Shown: positions 7,821 to 15,982 of the stretch, one piece after another | Layout of the letters: each line of letters starts with the position of its first letter | How positions within the stretch are numbered: position 1 is the first letter of the stretch | NCBI GenBank assembly: GCA_904418825.1 | Contig: CAJFPU010000005.1 | Location: 1 to 44,041, forward strand | Direction of reading: 5' to 3' | Origin: an uncultured Romboutsia sp. | Lineage (GTDB): Bacteria > Bacillota > Clostridia > Peptostreptococcales > Peptostreptococcaceae | Length of the DNA stretch: 44,041 nt | Notes under the pieces: generated by a model | What the model was told of the DNA's origin: nothing | Databases searched by the model: none | Seen by the model: only the letters and a program-made list of their open reading frames with translations | Program-made: the position numbers and the translations under genes

Positions 7821-8490
7821 AATTCTCCCTCTTTGTATCTTTTATTATTTTTCCATTTTCTAAATGTATAACTCTCTTAGGGAATAAATTTATAAGTTCA
7901 TTATCATGTGTTGCCATTATAACAGTAACACCTTCTTCATTTATATCATTTAATATATTTAATATACCTATAGAATTTTCTCTATCTAAGTTTCCAGTAC
8001 ATTCATCTGCTATTATTATAGATGGTTTATTTACTATTGCTCTTGCTATAGCTACTCTTTGTAGTTCTCCACCTGATAATTCATCTGGATATTTATTATA
8101 TTTATCATCTATTTTGACCTTAGATAATACTTCCATTACACGTGGCTTTATATCCTTTTTCTTAGCTCCAACAGCTCTCATTGCAATTTCAACATTTTCA
8201 TATACAGTCTTTTCTTTTAAAATCCTAAAATCTTGAAATATTATACCTAAATTACGTCTATAATTATGTATTTTTTTATATTTAATTTTACCTAAATCTT
8301 GTCCTAGTACTGATATCCTTCCTGATGAAACTTTTTCTTCTCTTGTTAAAATTTTAAGTAATGTGGATTTTCCTGCACCAGAATGTCCAACTAAAAATAT
8401 AAACTCACCTTGGCTTATACCTAAATTTATGTTATTAAGAGATTTGCTTCTATCAGAATATACCTTATCTACATTAGTAAATTTAATCAA
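7804..8490 (-). CDS. ftsE: Cell division ATPase FtsE
   Basis: A 228-residue ABC ATPase with Walker A GHSGAGKST, a Q-loop in IIFQDFRIL, signature LSGGELQRVAIARA, Walker B IIIADECTGNLD and H-loop ATHD. It powers FtsX on the inner membrane face. I place the start at the TTG at 8490: GGAG at 8502-8499 is eight bases before it, whereas the GTG at 8499 overlaps that ribosome site and cannot use it. It is the first gene of the ftsE-ftsX-peptidase operon, with a sigma-A promoter and WalR-like repeat just upstream. Confidence 0.92.
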   Translation of the reverse strand: MIKFTNVDKVYSDRSKSLNNINLGISQGEFIFLVGHSGAGKSTLLKILTREEKVSSGRISVLGQDLGKIKYKKIHNYRRNLGIIFQDFRILKEKTVYENVEIAMRAVGAKKKDIKPRVMEVLSKVKIDDKYNKYPDELSGGELQRVAIARAIVNKPSIIIADECTGNLDRENSIGILNILNDINEEGVTVIMATHDNELINLFPKRVIHLENGKIIKDTKRENYEFNV

Positions 8491-8534
8491 TTGTATCACT
8501 CCATATATTCTATTTTTAAACTAAATCTATATCT

Positions 8535-8575
8535 ATTATATATTATATTTGTCGTTTTTGTAACCTTTTTGTAAT
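8535..8575 (-). promoter_or_regulatory. ftsE promoter with WalR-like direct repeat
   Basis: On the minus strand TTACAA (8563-8558), 17 bases, then TATAAT (8540-8535). Overlapping the -35, the plus strand reads TGTAAC (8559-8564), five bases, TGTAAT (8570-8575). This fits exactly the WalR consensus TGTWAH-N5-TGTWAH as I remember it. WalRK controls wall hydrolase genes in other Firmicutes, which fits the operon downstream. Confidence 0.5.
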
Positions 8576-8620
8576 ATTTTATTATTTTTTTAATTTTTTA
8601 CTAATTTTAATTAAAATTTA

Positions 8621-8665
8621 AAAGGCTATTTCAAGATAAAATAAATTTTACTCGAAATAGCCTTT
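8621..8665 (-). terminator. Terminator after intracellular subtilisin gene
   Basis: A perfect 12-bp stem, AAAGGCTATTTC at 8621-8632 with its complement at 8654-8665, is followed on the minus strand by a T-rich tract. It lies directly after the stop at 8669. Confidence 0.85.
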
Positions 8666-8668
8666 GCT

Positions 8669-9616
8669 TTAATATTTAGTTTTTTTCATATTTTTTTCAT
8701 CTTTTAAATATACTAAACCATTTCCTTGTACTGTTCTAGAATAATCTAATACTTTTGTGTGTTTTATTAATTGAGCGTATAACTCTTCTTGTGTTAAATT
8801 TCTTTTAAACTCATTTTTAGACCAATTTTTTAATAAAGCCAAACTTCCTGCAACATGAGGTGTAGCCATACTAGTTCCACTCATAACAGCAAACTGATTA
8901 TTAGGATATGTTGACATTATATCCACTCCAGGTGCAACTACATCTATAGATTTATTAGAATTAGAAAATTTAGCAGGTACGCCTTTCTTATCAACTGCTC
9001 CAACAGCTATTACATCTATGTATGCTGCCGGATATGAGTATTCAAAACTATCAGCATTTCCATCACCTTCATTACCTGCTGCACATACCACTATTATATT
9101 TTTATTAACAGCTTCTTTTATTGCTTTTTCTAATTTAACATTATTTTCTGATAAACCAAGTGACATAGATATTATATCTACCTTTTGTTCTACTGCATAT
9201 TTTATAGCATTTATTACCCAACTTAACTTTCCTGTTCCAGTTCTATTTATAGCTTTTAGAACATAAATTTGAGCCTCTGGAGCTACACCTGTTATGGCAT
9301 TTCCATTTGCACATATAGTACCTATAACATGTGTTCCATGTCCAACTCTATCAATCACTATATTTGGATTTTTTTTATCCTCATCTGTAAAATTTCTTAC
9401 TCCTATTATATTGTTTTTTAAACTTTCATGTTCTATATCACAACCTGAGTCTATAACTGCAATTTTAACACCAGCACCTTTTTGCGATTCTTGCCATATA
9501 CTTTTTGCTTTTATCATTTCTACTCCATATACTGGTTTTGTTGCACTTCCTCTAAATTCTTTATTTATGATAAAAGGCATTAGCTTAACATCTAAATCTA
9601 CATTTTCTATTTTCAT
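8669..9616 (-). CDS. isp: Intracellular subtilisin-like protease (ISP)
   Basis: A 315-residue S8 serine protease with catalytic Asp56 (VIDSGCD), His93 (GHGTHV) and Ser249 (SGTSMATPHVAG), and oxyanion Asn182 (AAGNEG). There is no signal peptide. A short N-terminal extension carries LMPF (12-15), the counterpart of the LIPY/F motif that blocks the active site in Bacillus intracellular subtilisins until self-cleavage. The body closely resembles Bacillus IspA along its length. ISPs degrade cytoplasmic protein in stationary phase and sporulation. GGAG precedes the ATG by eight bases. It lies 39 bases after the MORN gene and may be co-transcribed with it. Confidence 0.88.
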   Translation of the reverse strand: MKIENVDLDVKLMPFIINKEFRGSATKPVYGVEMIKAKSIWQESQKGAGVKIAVIDSGCDIEHESLKNNIIGVRNFTDEDKKNPNIVIDRVGHGTHVIGTICANGNAITGVAPEAQIYVLKAINRTGTGKLSWVINAIKYAVEQKVDIISMSLGLSENNVKLEKAIKEAVNKNIIVVCAAGNEGDGNADSFEYSYPAAYIDVIAVGAVDKKGVPAKFSNSNKSIDVVAPGVDIMSTYPNNQFAVMSGTSMATPHVAGSLALLKNWSKNEFKRNLTQEELYAQLIKHTKVLDYSRTVQGNGLVYLKDEKNMKKTKY

Positions 9617-9655
9617 TCATATCACTCCAAAATATTGTATATTAAATTATATATT

Positions 9656-10828
9656 TTAAGAGTAATTATGGTGATTAATATTATCATTTAAATATTTTTC
9701 AATATTTTCTAACATATCTTTTTCTTCTATAACATTTAAATCTATATTATTTATGTATTTTTCTTCATCGTTAATCTTATAAATTCCATTTAATATATCA
9801 TTTTCGATAATTATATCAATTATAACTTTTGAACTTAAATAATAAGTACCTATCTTTCCTTTTTTGTTATTTTTCCATTCTCCAATATACTTATATAAAC
9901 CACATATACAAGTACCTATTCCATCTCTTTCTCCTCTTTTAAAGTCTCCTTCATATATTTCTTCATTTTTATATTTAAATCTTCCATTGCCTTCAAATAA
10001 ATCATCCTTAAATTCACCTTCATAAATAATACCGTCTACTGTCTTTAACGTTCCATAACCTTTTTTTAATCCATATCTATATTCACCTTCATATATATCA
10101 CCAATAGAATTTATATAACATCCATGCCCATGAAATACATTGTCTTTAAATTCCCCTGTATATTTGTCTCCATTTGAATAAATATATTCACCTTTACCAT
10201 TGATTTTATCATTTGAAAATTCTCCTATATATATATCACCATTTGACTTTATTAATTTTCCATTTCCACATTTTAAATTATCTTTCCACATTCCTATATA
10301 TTTGCTTCCATCTTTATAATATAATACTCCCTTACCTTCCTTTTTATTATTTAAAAAATGACCCTTATATATATCATTATTTTTATACGTATAAGTTCCT
10401 ATCCCTTCTGCTACACCATTTCTAAAATCACCACTATATGTACATCCATTGTTATAAGTATATTTACCTATACTATGCATTAAATCATCTTTCCAAATCC
10501 CTTCATATTTTTCCTTATTTGAAAATACACAAATACCAAAACCTTGCCTTTTACCATTTACAAACTCACCTTTATACAAGTCTCCATTATTATATTTATA
10601 AACTTTCTCATTAGTTGAATATTTATCTATTACTTTATATGAATTATCTTTATTTTTATTTTCAATCTGTTTAGATATCCCTCTACTACATCTCATATTT
10701 AAATTATTAATTTTCTTATTCTTATTCTTATCTCTTAAATATTTTATAATTGTAAGTATTATAAAGATAGAAGATAATAATAAAAATACTTTAAATATAG
10801 TAAAAAAATACATCTTTATTTCATCCAT
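9656..10828 (-). CDS. Membrane-anchored MORN-repeat protein
   Basis: A 390-residue protein with one N-terminal membrane helix (about 7-29), a basic linker, then about eleven tandem MORN repeats of roughly 22-24 residues from about residue 75 to 325. Their anchors read YKGEF, YEGIW, YSGDF, YKGHF, YIGMW, YIGEF, YTGEF, YEGEY, YEGEF, YEGDF and YIGEW. MORN repeats form an extended beta sheet used for protein or lipid contact; no enzyme domain accompanies them. The tail is acidic and unrecognised. The ATG lies 12 bases after AAGGAG, rather far. Function is unknown; a membrane scaffold is the plain inference. Confidence 0.85.
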   Translation of the reverse strand: MDEIKMYFFTIFKVFLLLSSIFIILTIIKYLRDKNKNKKINNLNMRCSRGISKQIENKNKDNSYKVIDKYSTNEKVYKYNNGDLYKGEFVNGKRQGFGICVFSNKEKYEGIWKDDLMHSIGKYTYNNGCTYSGDFRNGVAEGIGTYTYKNNDIYKGHFLNNKKEGKGVLYYKDGSKYIGMWKDNLKCGNGKLIKSNGDIYIGEFSNDKINGKGEYIYSNGDKYTGEFKDNVFHGHGCYINSIGDIYEGEYRYGLKKGYGTLKTVDGIIYEGEFKDDLFEGNGRFKYKNEEIYEGDFKRGERDGIGTCICGLYKYIGEWKNNKKGKIGTYYLSSKVIIDIIIENDILNGIYKINDEEKYINNIDLNVIEEKDMLENIEKYLNDNINHHNYS

Positions 10829-10993
10829 ATCGAGTATATTCTCCTTTATTAAATTAAAATATATTAATTTATATTTTATTGATTTATTTATTATACTTAT
10901 AAAAATATTTTTTCACTTAAAGCTAATGTATTGATATAAACATATTTATAAATTTATTCATAAACATTAAAATAATATAATCTAATTAAGTAT

Positions 10994-11034
10994 AAAAAAA
11001 GCTATCGATAAAATATTTTTATCAACAGCTTTCT
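10994..11034 (-). terminator. Terminator of second exonuclease gene
   Basis: An imperfect hairpin (AAAGCTGTTGATAAAA against TTTTATCGATAGCTTT on the minus strand) ends in seven T. The stop codon at 11022 lies inside the hairpin, so terminator and coding end overlap. Confidence 0.75.
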
Positions 11035-12038
11035 TTTAAAGTATATTTAAAATCTATTCCTTCATATAACATATCTTCATTAAATAATGATATTATATTT
11101 TCAATTTCTTCTTTATACTCTATAGTCGTAACCTTATATAACATTAAATCTTCAAATAAATCCTTCATATCAAAATAAATATTTTCTAATAAGAAAAAAT
11201 ATCCTACTTTTATATCTTTAAGATTATTAATAATTTCTAACTTTCTATTTATATCTTTTAATATTTCTATGTTATATATATCTATTTCTTTTATAGATTC
11301 TATATAAATATTAATAGTTTTCAATATCTCTATAGATATATCATTATGTAGTTTTTCATTACTATTTTTATATAAATTAGTTCTATATTCTTCAAATATG
11401 GATTCTAAATTTTCATTTATAACTGTAAATGGAGGCTTTACAATATCTTTTATTATTAACATATCTCTAGTTTCTTCACTATTTTCTAGCGTCTTATCTA
11501 ATATAAATAAATTATATGCATCATTTAAAGGATCATGTGCTTCACCATGAAAGTTAATATTTGAACAATTTAATAAGTTTTTAAGTGATATATAATTAAT
11601 ACATCTTATTCCGTAATTTATATATTTATCTTTCACATCTACAAATAAGTTTTTTATATTATTTATAAATCTAGGATGATTATATTTATTTGAACTTTTC
11701 TTATCTGTATTGTTAAAACACATTAAATCTAAATTTCCAAATGTATAAATACCTTCTATTTGATAAAGCTCTCCTAACCATTTCTTAAATCTTCTCATAA
11801 CTATTTCATAAGAAGGCGCTTTTAATATATCTTCTTGACTTATATTTGTAAGTTCTTGTATATGCGGAAATATATTTAAATTAGTTATTGGTTTTATTAA
11901 AGATTTAAATTTTTCAATCTCACCAGTATCTGTATCGTATTTTATTGCTCCTATAGCTATTATATCTGCATCTAACATATCCTTCTTTGTTTTTGTATTT
12001 GCCATATTCATTTCAAAATCTATATATATTTTTTTCAA
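11022..12038 (-). CDS. DEDDh exonuclease with C-terminal extension
   Basis: A 338-residue protein. Residues about 1-180 form a DnaQ/KapD-like exonuclease domain, with Asp7 and Glu9 (IDFEMN), a third Asp in FGNLDLMCF, and His and Asp in HDPLNDAYNL. Residues 190-338 form a helical, Glu/Ile/Lys-rich region that I do not recognise. I place the start at the TTG at 12038, eight bases after GGGG; the GTG at 12047 overlaps that ribosome site. In sporulators KapD-like exonucleases affect sporulation timing, but that link is only by family. The substrate (DNA or RNA) cannot be told from sequence. Confidence 0.8.
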   Translation of the reverse strand: MKKIYIDFEMNMANTKTKKDMLDADIIAIGAIKYDTDTGEIEKFKSLIKPITNLNIFPHIQELTNISQEDILKAPSYEIVMRRFKKWLGELYQIEGIYTFGNLDLMCFNNTDKKSSNKYNHPRFINNIKNLFVDVKDKYINYGIRCINYISLKNLLNCSNINFHGEAHDPLNDAYNLFILDKTLENSEETRDMLIIKDIVKPPFTVINENLESIFEEYRTNLYKNSNEKLHNDISIEILKTINIYIESIKEIDIYNIEILKDINRKLEIINNLKDIKVGYFFLLENIYFDMKDLFEDLMLYKVTTIEYKEEIENIISLFNEDMLYEGIDFKYTLKESC

Positions 12039-12264
12039 ATATCTCACCCCTTTATATATCTATAAATATATTTTATCATCTTTTAAGATTATTTTTATTT
12101 ATAATTTAAAATAAAAAATTTGATTAACTCATTTCACCAACAACGTCATGCACATAAAAAATCGACTAAATAGCTTTTATTGTATATGTAAGATAATCCT
12201 ATGCTAGTCCATTTACTAAAATAGGGCTAGCTTATAATATATTAATATTATCTATAAGCAAAAT

Positions 12265-12294
12265 AAAAACACCGATATTATATCAGTGTTTTTT
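12265..12294 (-). terminator. Terminator of ttcA-like gene
   Basis: The stem AAAAACAC-c-GATA pairs with TATC-a-GTGTTTTT, with one mismatch. A T-run follows on the minus strand, seven bases after the stop at 12301. Confidence 0.8.
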
Positions 12295-12300
12295 ATATTA

Positions 12301-13164
12301 TTATTTTTCATAATTTTCTAAGAAAGAATGTTTAACACCATCTTGTTGCCATCCTAAAACAGAATCTATATTAACATTTTCAGCCGCTTTAAATATAGAT
12401 TTTTCAACATCTTTAAAGTTTTCACCTAAACTTTTTATAAGATCTTTTATTTCATATCTTTTATTTCCAGTCTTTTTCGCTGCAACCATACATGCACAAT
12501 TTAATGGCCATATACCGCTATTTTGTATAAATCTAACTATATGTTCTTCTCTTATATAATAAAGAGGTCTTATTATTTGTATTCCATCAAAATTTGTTGA
12601 ATTTAATTTCGGTAACATTGTTTTAAAGTTTCCTGCACATAATAAATTTAACATAGTAGTTTCTATAACATCATCATAATGATGTCCAAGTGCAAGCTTA
12701 TTGCATCCTAACTCTTCTGCTTTTGAATATAATGCTCCTCTTCTCATTCTAGCACACATATAACATGGATAATCCTTAGCTATTTCATCTGCTATTTCAA
12801 AAATCCTAGAATCAAATAAATGTATTGGAATATCTAAATATTCACAGTTATCTATAAGTAATTGCTTTATATCTTTGTGATATCCTGGGTCCATAGCTAT
12901 AAACTCTACATCAAAGTTAACTTGTCCATGTCTTTTTAACTCTTGAAACATTTTAGCCATAAGTAAACTATCTTTTCCACCAGATATTGCAACAGCTATT
13001 TTATCGCCTTCTTCTACTAAATTGTAATCTCTTATAGCTTTTATAAATTTAGACCATAAATGTTTTCTATATTTTTTTATTATACTTCTTTCTATATCCT
13101 TTAATGGCTGTCTCTCATCAAAAGGAACTATAATTTCACAGCCTTTTCCTGCTAAATTGCTCAT
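12301..13164 (-). CDS. ttcA: TtcA-family tRNA thiolation enzyme
   Basis: A 287-residue PP-loop ATP pyrophosphatase with SGGKDS at 61-66, CYMC at 134-137 and CAC at 223-225. Together these give the cysteine set that holds an iron-sulfur cluster in TtcA/TtuA enzymes. TtcA converts C32 of certain tRNAs to 2-thiocytidine after ATP activation of the base. The family also includes less defined clostridial paralogues, so the exact tRNA position is an inference. The ATG at 13164 follows GAGGTG. It is a single-gene unit. Confidence 0.8.
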   Translation of the reverse strand: MSNLAGKGCEIIVPFDERQPLKDIERSIIKKYRKHLWSKFIKAIRDYNLVEEGDKIAVAISGGKDSLLMAKMFQELKRHGQVNFDVEFIAMDPGYHKDIKQLLIDNCEYLDIPIHLFDSRIFEIADEIAKDYPCYMCARMRRGALYSKAEELGCNKLALGHHYDDVIETTMLNLLCAGNFKTMLPKLNSTNFDGIQIIRPLYYIREEHIVRFIQNSGIWPLNCACMVAAKKTGNKRYEIKDLIKSLGENFKDVEKSIFKAAENVNIDSVLGWQQDGVKHSFLENYEK

Positions 13165-13384
13165 TTTATCACCTCATCTTTATGTGAACATGCAAATTAT
13201 TTTATCATAAAATCTATTATAAATTCAAGTAATACGCGTATTAAATACATTTATTTACTATATTTTTCAATATTTTATTAAAATTTTTTCTTAATATTTC
13301 TTAAATTAAAGTAACCAAATTTGCTTGTACGAATACTATATTATTAGGTATTTTTTACCTAAATTTTTACTAGGAGGGATTTTA

Positions 13385-13594
13385 ATGGAGAATAAAAGAA
13401 GAGGTATCTCTAAAAATTGTGGTTGTGAACTAGCTAGACCTTTTGTAAATGATCAAACATTTACAAAAATGTATTCCCTTTCTACTGCTTTAAATAAAGG
13501 AACATTATTTCCTGAATTATATTTATTAGATTCATCAATGTACAACAAAGAATTATATTCTACACCTAAAAAACTACGTGGGGGTAAAAGATAA
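13385..13594 (+). CDS. cotJA: Spore coat protein CotJA
   Basis: A 69-residue protein matching the CotJA pattern: LARPFVNDQTFTKMY, then a FPELYLLD segment. I start at the ATG at 13385, seven bases after AGGAGG, rather than 13325. It is the first gene of a three-gene cotJ unit expressed in the mother cell during sporulation. CotJA is needed to assemble CotJC in the inner coat in Bacillus. The stop overlaps the next start by one base. Upstream, AACC and AATACTATA (13332-13340) vaguely suggest a mother-cell sigma promoter, but I cannot support it firmly. Confidence 0.9.
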   Translation: MENKRRGISKNCGCELARPFVNDQTFTKMYSLSTALNKGTLFPELYLLDSSMYNKELYSTPKKLRGGKR

Positions 13595-13860
13595 TGGCTC
13601 AATCACATAAATCTAGCATGATATTAAAAATTCAAGAACTAAGCTTTGCTTGTGTTGATTTAAATTTATATTTAGATAATCATCCTGATGATGCAAATGC
13701 TGTAAGTATGTATAACTCTTTTTCAAAGCAACTAAATGAAGCTATACGTAATTATGAATGTAAATATGGACCTTTAACTAATTTTGGATATGGTAAAAGT
13801 AGCTGTCCTTGGCAATGGGTTGAACAACCATGGCCTTGGGATAGAGAATTTAATTGTTAA
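13594..13860 (+). CDS. cotJB: Spore coat protein CotJB
   Basis: An 88-residue CotJB. The N-terminal helix IQELSFACVDLNLYLDNHPD is typical, and the end is Trp- and Pro-rich (WQWVEQPWPWDREF). Translation is coupled to cotJA through TAATG at 13592-13596. GGGGG lies just upstream. It is a small coat component that works with CotJA and CotJC; its molecular role is not established. Confidence 0.9.
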   Translation: MAQSHKSSMILKIQELSFACVDLNLYLDNHPDDANAVSMYNSFSKQLNEAIRNYECKYGPLTNFGYGKSSCPWQWVEQPWPWDREFNC

Positions 13861-13891
13861 TATTAAATATATTGGGGAGGATTAAAATTTC

Positions 13892-14464
13892 ATGTGGGTA
13901 TATCAAAAAACATTACAACATCCTGTAAACATAAAAAATAGGGACTTAAAAATGGCTAAATATTTAATAACTCAATTTGGTGGACCTAATGGAGAATTAG
14001 CAGCTTCACTTAGATATTTGAGTCAAAGATATACTATGCCTACAGGTAAAAGTAGAGCACTTTTAACTGATATAGGAACTGAAGAATTGGCTCATGTAGA
14101 AATGATTGCTAGTATGGTTTATCAATTAACAGATGGAGCTACTCCTGAGCAATTAAAAGCTGCTGGTCTTGGTACAAACTATGCTCAAAACGGTTTTGGT
14201 ATATATCCTTCTGATGCAAATGGAGTTCCTTTTACAACTGCTTATATAGCCGTAATGGGAAATCCTGTAACTGATTTACATGAGAATATGGCAGCTGAAC
14301 AAAAAGCTTTAGCAACTTATTATCATCTTATAAACTTAACTGATGATGTAGATATAATAAATGTTTTAAAATTCTTAGGTGAAAGAGAAATTGTTCATTA
14401 TCAAAGATTTGGAGAAGCTTTAATGGATGTTTATGATTTTACTGAAAGTCAACATATATTTTAA
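13892..14464 (+). CDS. cotJC: Spore coat protein CotJC, manganese catalase-like
   Basis: A 190-residue ferritin-like protein of the manganese catalase family. Metal-binding helix motifs are visible: GGPNGELAASLRYLSQR, TEELAHVEMIASM and the pair LHENMAAEQKA and EREIVHYQRF. In the coat it may destroy hydrogen peroxide, as shown for clostridial CotJC/CotCB homologues. GGGGAGG precedes the ATG. It is the last gene of the cotJ operon, followed by a strong terminator. Confidence 0.92.
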   Translation: MWVYQKTLQHPVNIKNRDLKMAKYLITQFGGPNGELAASLRYLSQRYTMPTGKSRALLTDIGTEELAHVEMIASMVYQLTDGATPEQLKAAGLGTNYAQNGFGIYPSDANGVPFTTAYIAVMGNPVTDLHENMAAEQKALATYYHLINLTDDVDIINVLKFLGEREIVHYQRFGEALMDVYDFTESQHIF

Positions 14465-14526
14465 AGTTAAATCTTCACATTAAAATATACACTATTCTTT
14501 AAAATGCATTATTTTACTTTAATAAT

Positions 14527-14557
14527 AAAAACTCTTACTTTGATTGTAAGAGTTTTT
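14527..14557 (+). terminator. Terminator of cotJ operon
   Basis: AAAACTCTTAC (14527-14537) pairs with GTAAGAGTTTT from 14545 across a seven-base loop, ending in six T. Confidence 0.85.
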
Positions 14558-14645
14558 TGTTATATTTTCTTAGGTATATTTTTATAACTATTAAAATAAT
14601 TTTCATTTTAACTTAATTTTATTACATATTGTTCATAAAATAAAA

Positions 14646-14668
14646 ATACTACCTATATTAAGTAGTAT
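14646..14668 (-). terminator. Terminator of hypothetical gene at 14672
   Basis: A seven-bp stem ATACTAC/GTAGTAT is followed on the minus strand by TTTTTATTTT. The stem is modest but the tail is good, and it lies four bases after the stop. Confidence 0.65.
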
Positions 14669-14671
14669 AAG

Positions 14672-15079
14672 TTATATATTAGATAACACTCTTACTTTTA
14701 TATCTTCATTTAAGTTAAGAAAAGTTGATATATTTTCTATATCTTCCTCCATAAATACTCGCAAGTATTCATTTAATATTTTAAGTGGTGCATATTCAAT
14801 TCTAGATGCAAAATAATAACCTAAATCCTTAATATACTTAATATAGCATTTATTAATTCTCACTTCTGCATAAGTAGAATTTGTAGCTTGTCTACATGAT
14901 TTAAATAATTCCTTAAGTCTCATATATGCACATTGTTCATCTTTTGTTGTATAAAAACTAGATAATATTTCATCTAAAGCTTGTTCAATATTTAAAAGTG
15001 CTTTTGTATTTATAAATAAATCTATATAATATGAATCTCTACTATATTTAAATTGATAGAAATCAGTTATTACATTCAT
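14672..15079 (-). CDS. Unrecognised 135-residue protein
   Basis: I do not recognise this family. The protein looks largely helical, with two Cys (CAYMRLKELFKSC) and Tyr- and Glu-rich surfaces, and shows no signal peptide, membrane helix or known motif. A plausible ribosome site (AAGGAG region) precedes the ATG, and its own terminator follows. Codon use is like that of neighbours. It is convergent with cotJ and divergent from the next unknown gene, so context gives no clue beyond proximity to sporulation genes. Confidence 0.6.
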   Translation of the reverse strand: MNVITDFYQFKYSRDSYYIDLFINTKALLNIEQALDEILSSFYTTKDEQCAYMRLKELFKSCRQATNSTYAEVRINKCYIKYIKDLGYYFASRIEYAPLKILNEYLRVFMEEDIENISTFLNLNEDIKVRVLSNI

Positions 15080-15280
15080 AACTTCACTCCTTATATTTTT
15101 ATTTAATTATTAATTTTACTATATTATTATTTTCAATATATGGTATTATTTATACACTATAAAAAAGTATTCTATCTTAATTTTTCAAATAATTATTTTA
15201 TAGATTTAGTATAAATATTAAAAAATCCGATAATATTTTTATAGAATAGACATTCTTAAATATATTTTGGGAGGAATTAA

Positions 15281-15901
15281 ATGAATTTATTACCTATACC
15301 TTGGATAAAAGAAAAACTAGAAAAAATATATAATGTTAATTTATATGGTAAATTATATTTAATGTTTAACGATATGGTTAATGATTATAATATTGATACT
15401 AATACATTAAAAACGTTAATAAATAGCTATAATATTTTAGTCAATGAATCTCATCCTTTATATTTATATTTACCAATTGAATTAAATTATAATGTTTATA
15501 AATTAATGATTTCCTTTAAATATTTATATCATGATAATATATATATAGTTTTATGTGGATACAAAGATAATTATCCAAATTTAAATGAATTAGATTGTTT
15601 AGCTAATTTGTGTAGTAAGTATGAAAATTTAGATTCTATTGTAAATTATGCATGTTTAATTGATAGTAATAAAATATATAAAATAATTAACGCTTTATTA
15701 AATACTCAACAAATATACATTAATCCATTATCATCTTGTTCTATATCTGGAATAGTTTTAAACTATCATATAAATCAACTTAATCCTAATAATGTAACTC
15801 ATATATCCTTTATTGACTTAATGTATTTTTCTTATAATGATATATCTATTAACTATTATTTAAATGAATTAAGTAATAACAATAACTTTAACTATAATTG
15901 A
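15281..15901 (+). CDS. Unrecognised Asn/Tyr-rich 206-residue protein
   Basis: I do not recognise this family. It is very rich in Asn, Tyr, Leu and Ile, with no signal peptide and no clear membrane helix. A near-N-terminal LPIPWIKEKLEKIYN segment and a central YIVLCGYKDNYPNLNELDC stretch are the most distinctive parts. GGGAGGA lies at a good distance from the ATG at 15281, and a terminator directly follows the stop, so it is a real expressed unit. Low sequence complexity suggests fast evolution. It lies just upstream of topB but is separated from it by a terminator. Confidence 0.6.
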   Translation: MNLLPIPWIKEKLEKIYNVNLYGKLYLMFNDMVNDYNIDTNTLKTLINSYNILVNESHPLYLYLPIELNYNVYKLMISFKYLYHDNIYIVLCGYKDNYPNLNELDCLANLCSKYENLDSIVNYACLIDSNKIYKIINALLNTQQIYINPLSSCSISGIVLNYHINQLNPNNVTHISFIDLMYFSYNDISINYYLNELSNNNNFNYN

Positions 15902-15902
15902 T

Positions 15903-15930
15903 AGACTGTATTGCAGTCTTTTATTTTTTT
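15903..15930 (+). terminator. Terminator before topB
   Basis: AGACTG/CAGTCT with a five-base loop is followed by TTTATTTTTTT, two bases after the stop at 15901. Confidence 0.75.
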
Positions 15931-15982
15931 GTGATATGATATAACATTATAATATATAGTAAGTATAAAAGGAGGTTTTACT

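Noticed and set aside
10024-10650. Regular DNA repeat or CRISPR-like periodicity
   Set aside because: The periodicity comes from MORN protein repeats of about 23 codons. DNA units differ too much, and no constant repeats with unique spacers are present.
12132-12200. Tiny plus-strand frame starting ATG CAC ATA
   Set aside because: It has only about 19 codons, no ribosome site and no resemblance to anything.
13318-13340. Sigma-E or sigma-K promoter for cotJ
   Set aside because: AATACTATA is only a partial -10 match and no convincing -35 lies at the right distance. It is kept as a remark only.
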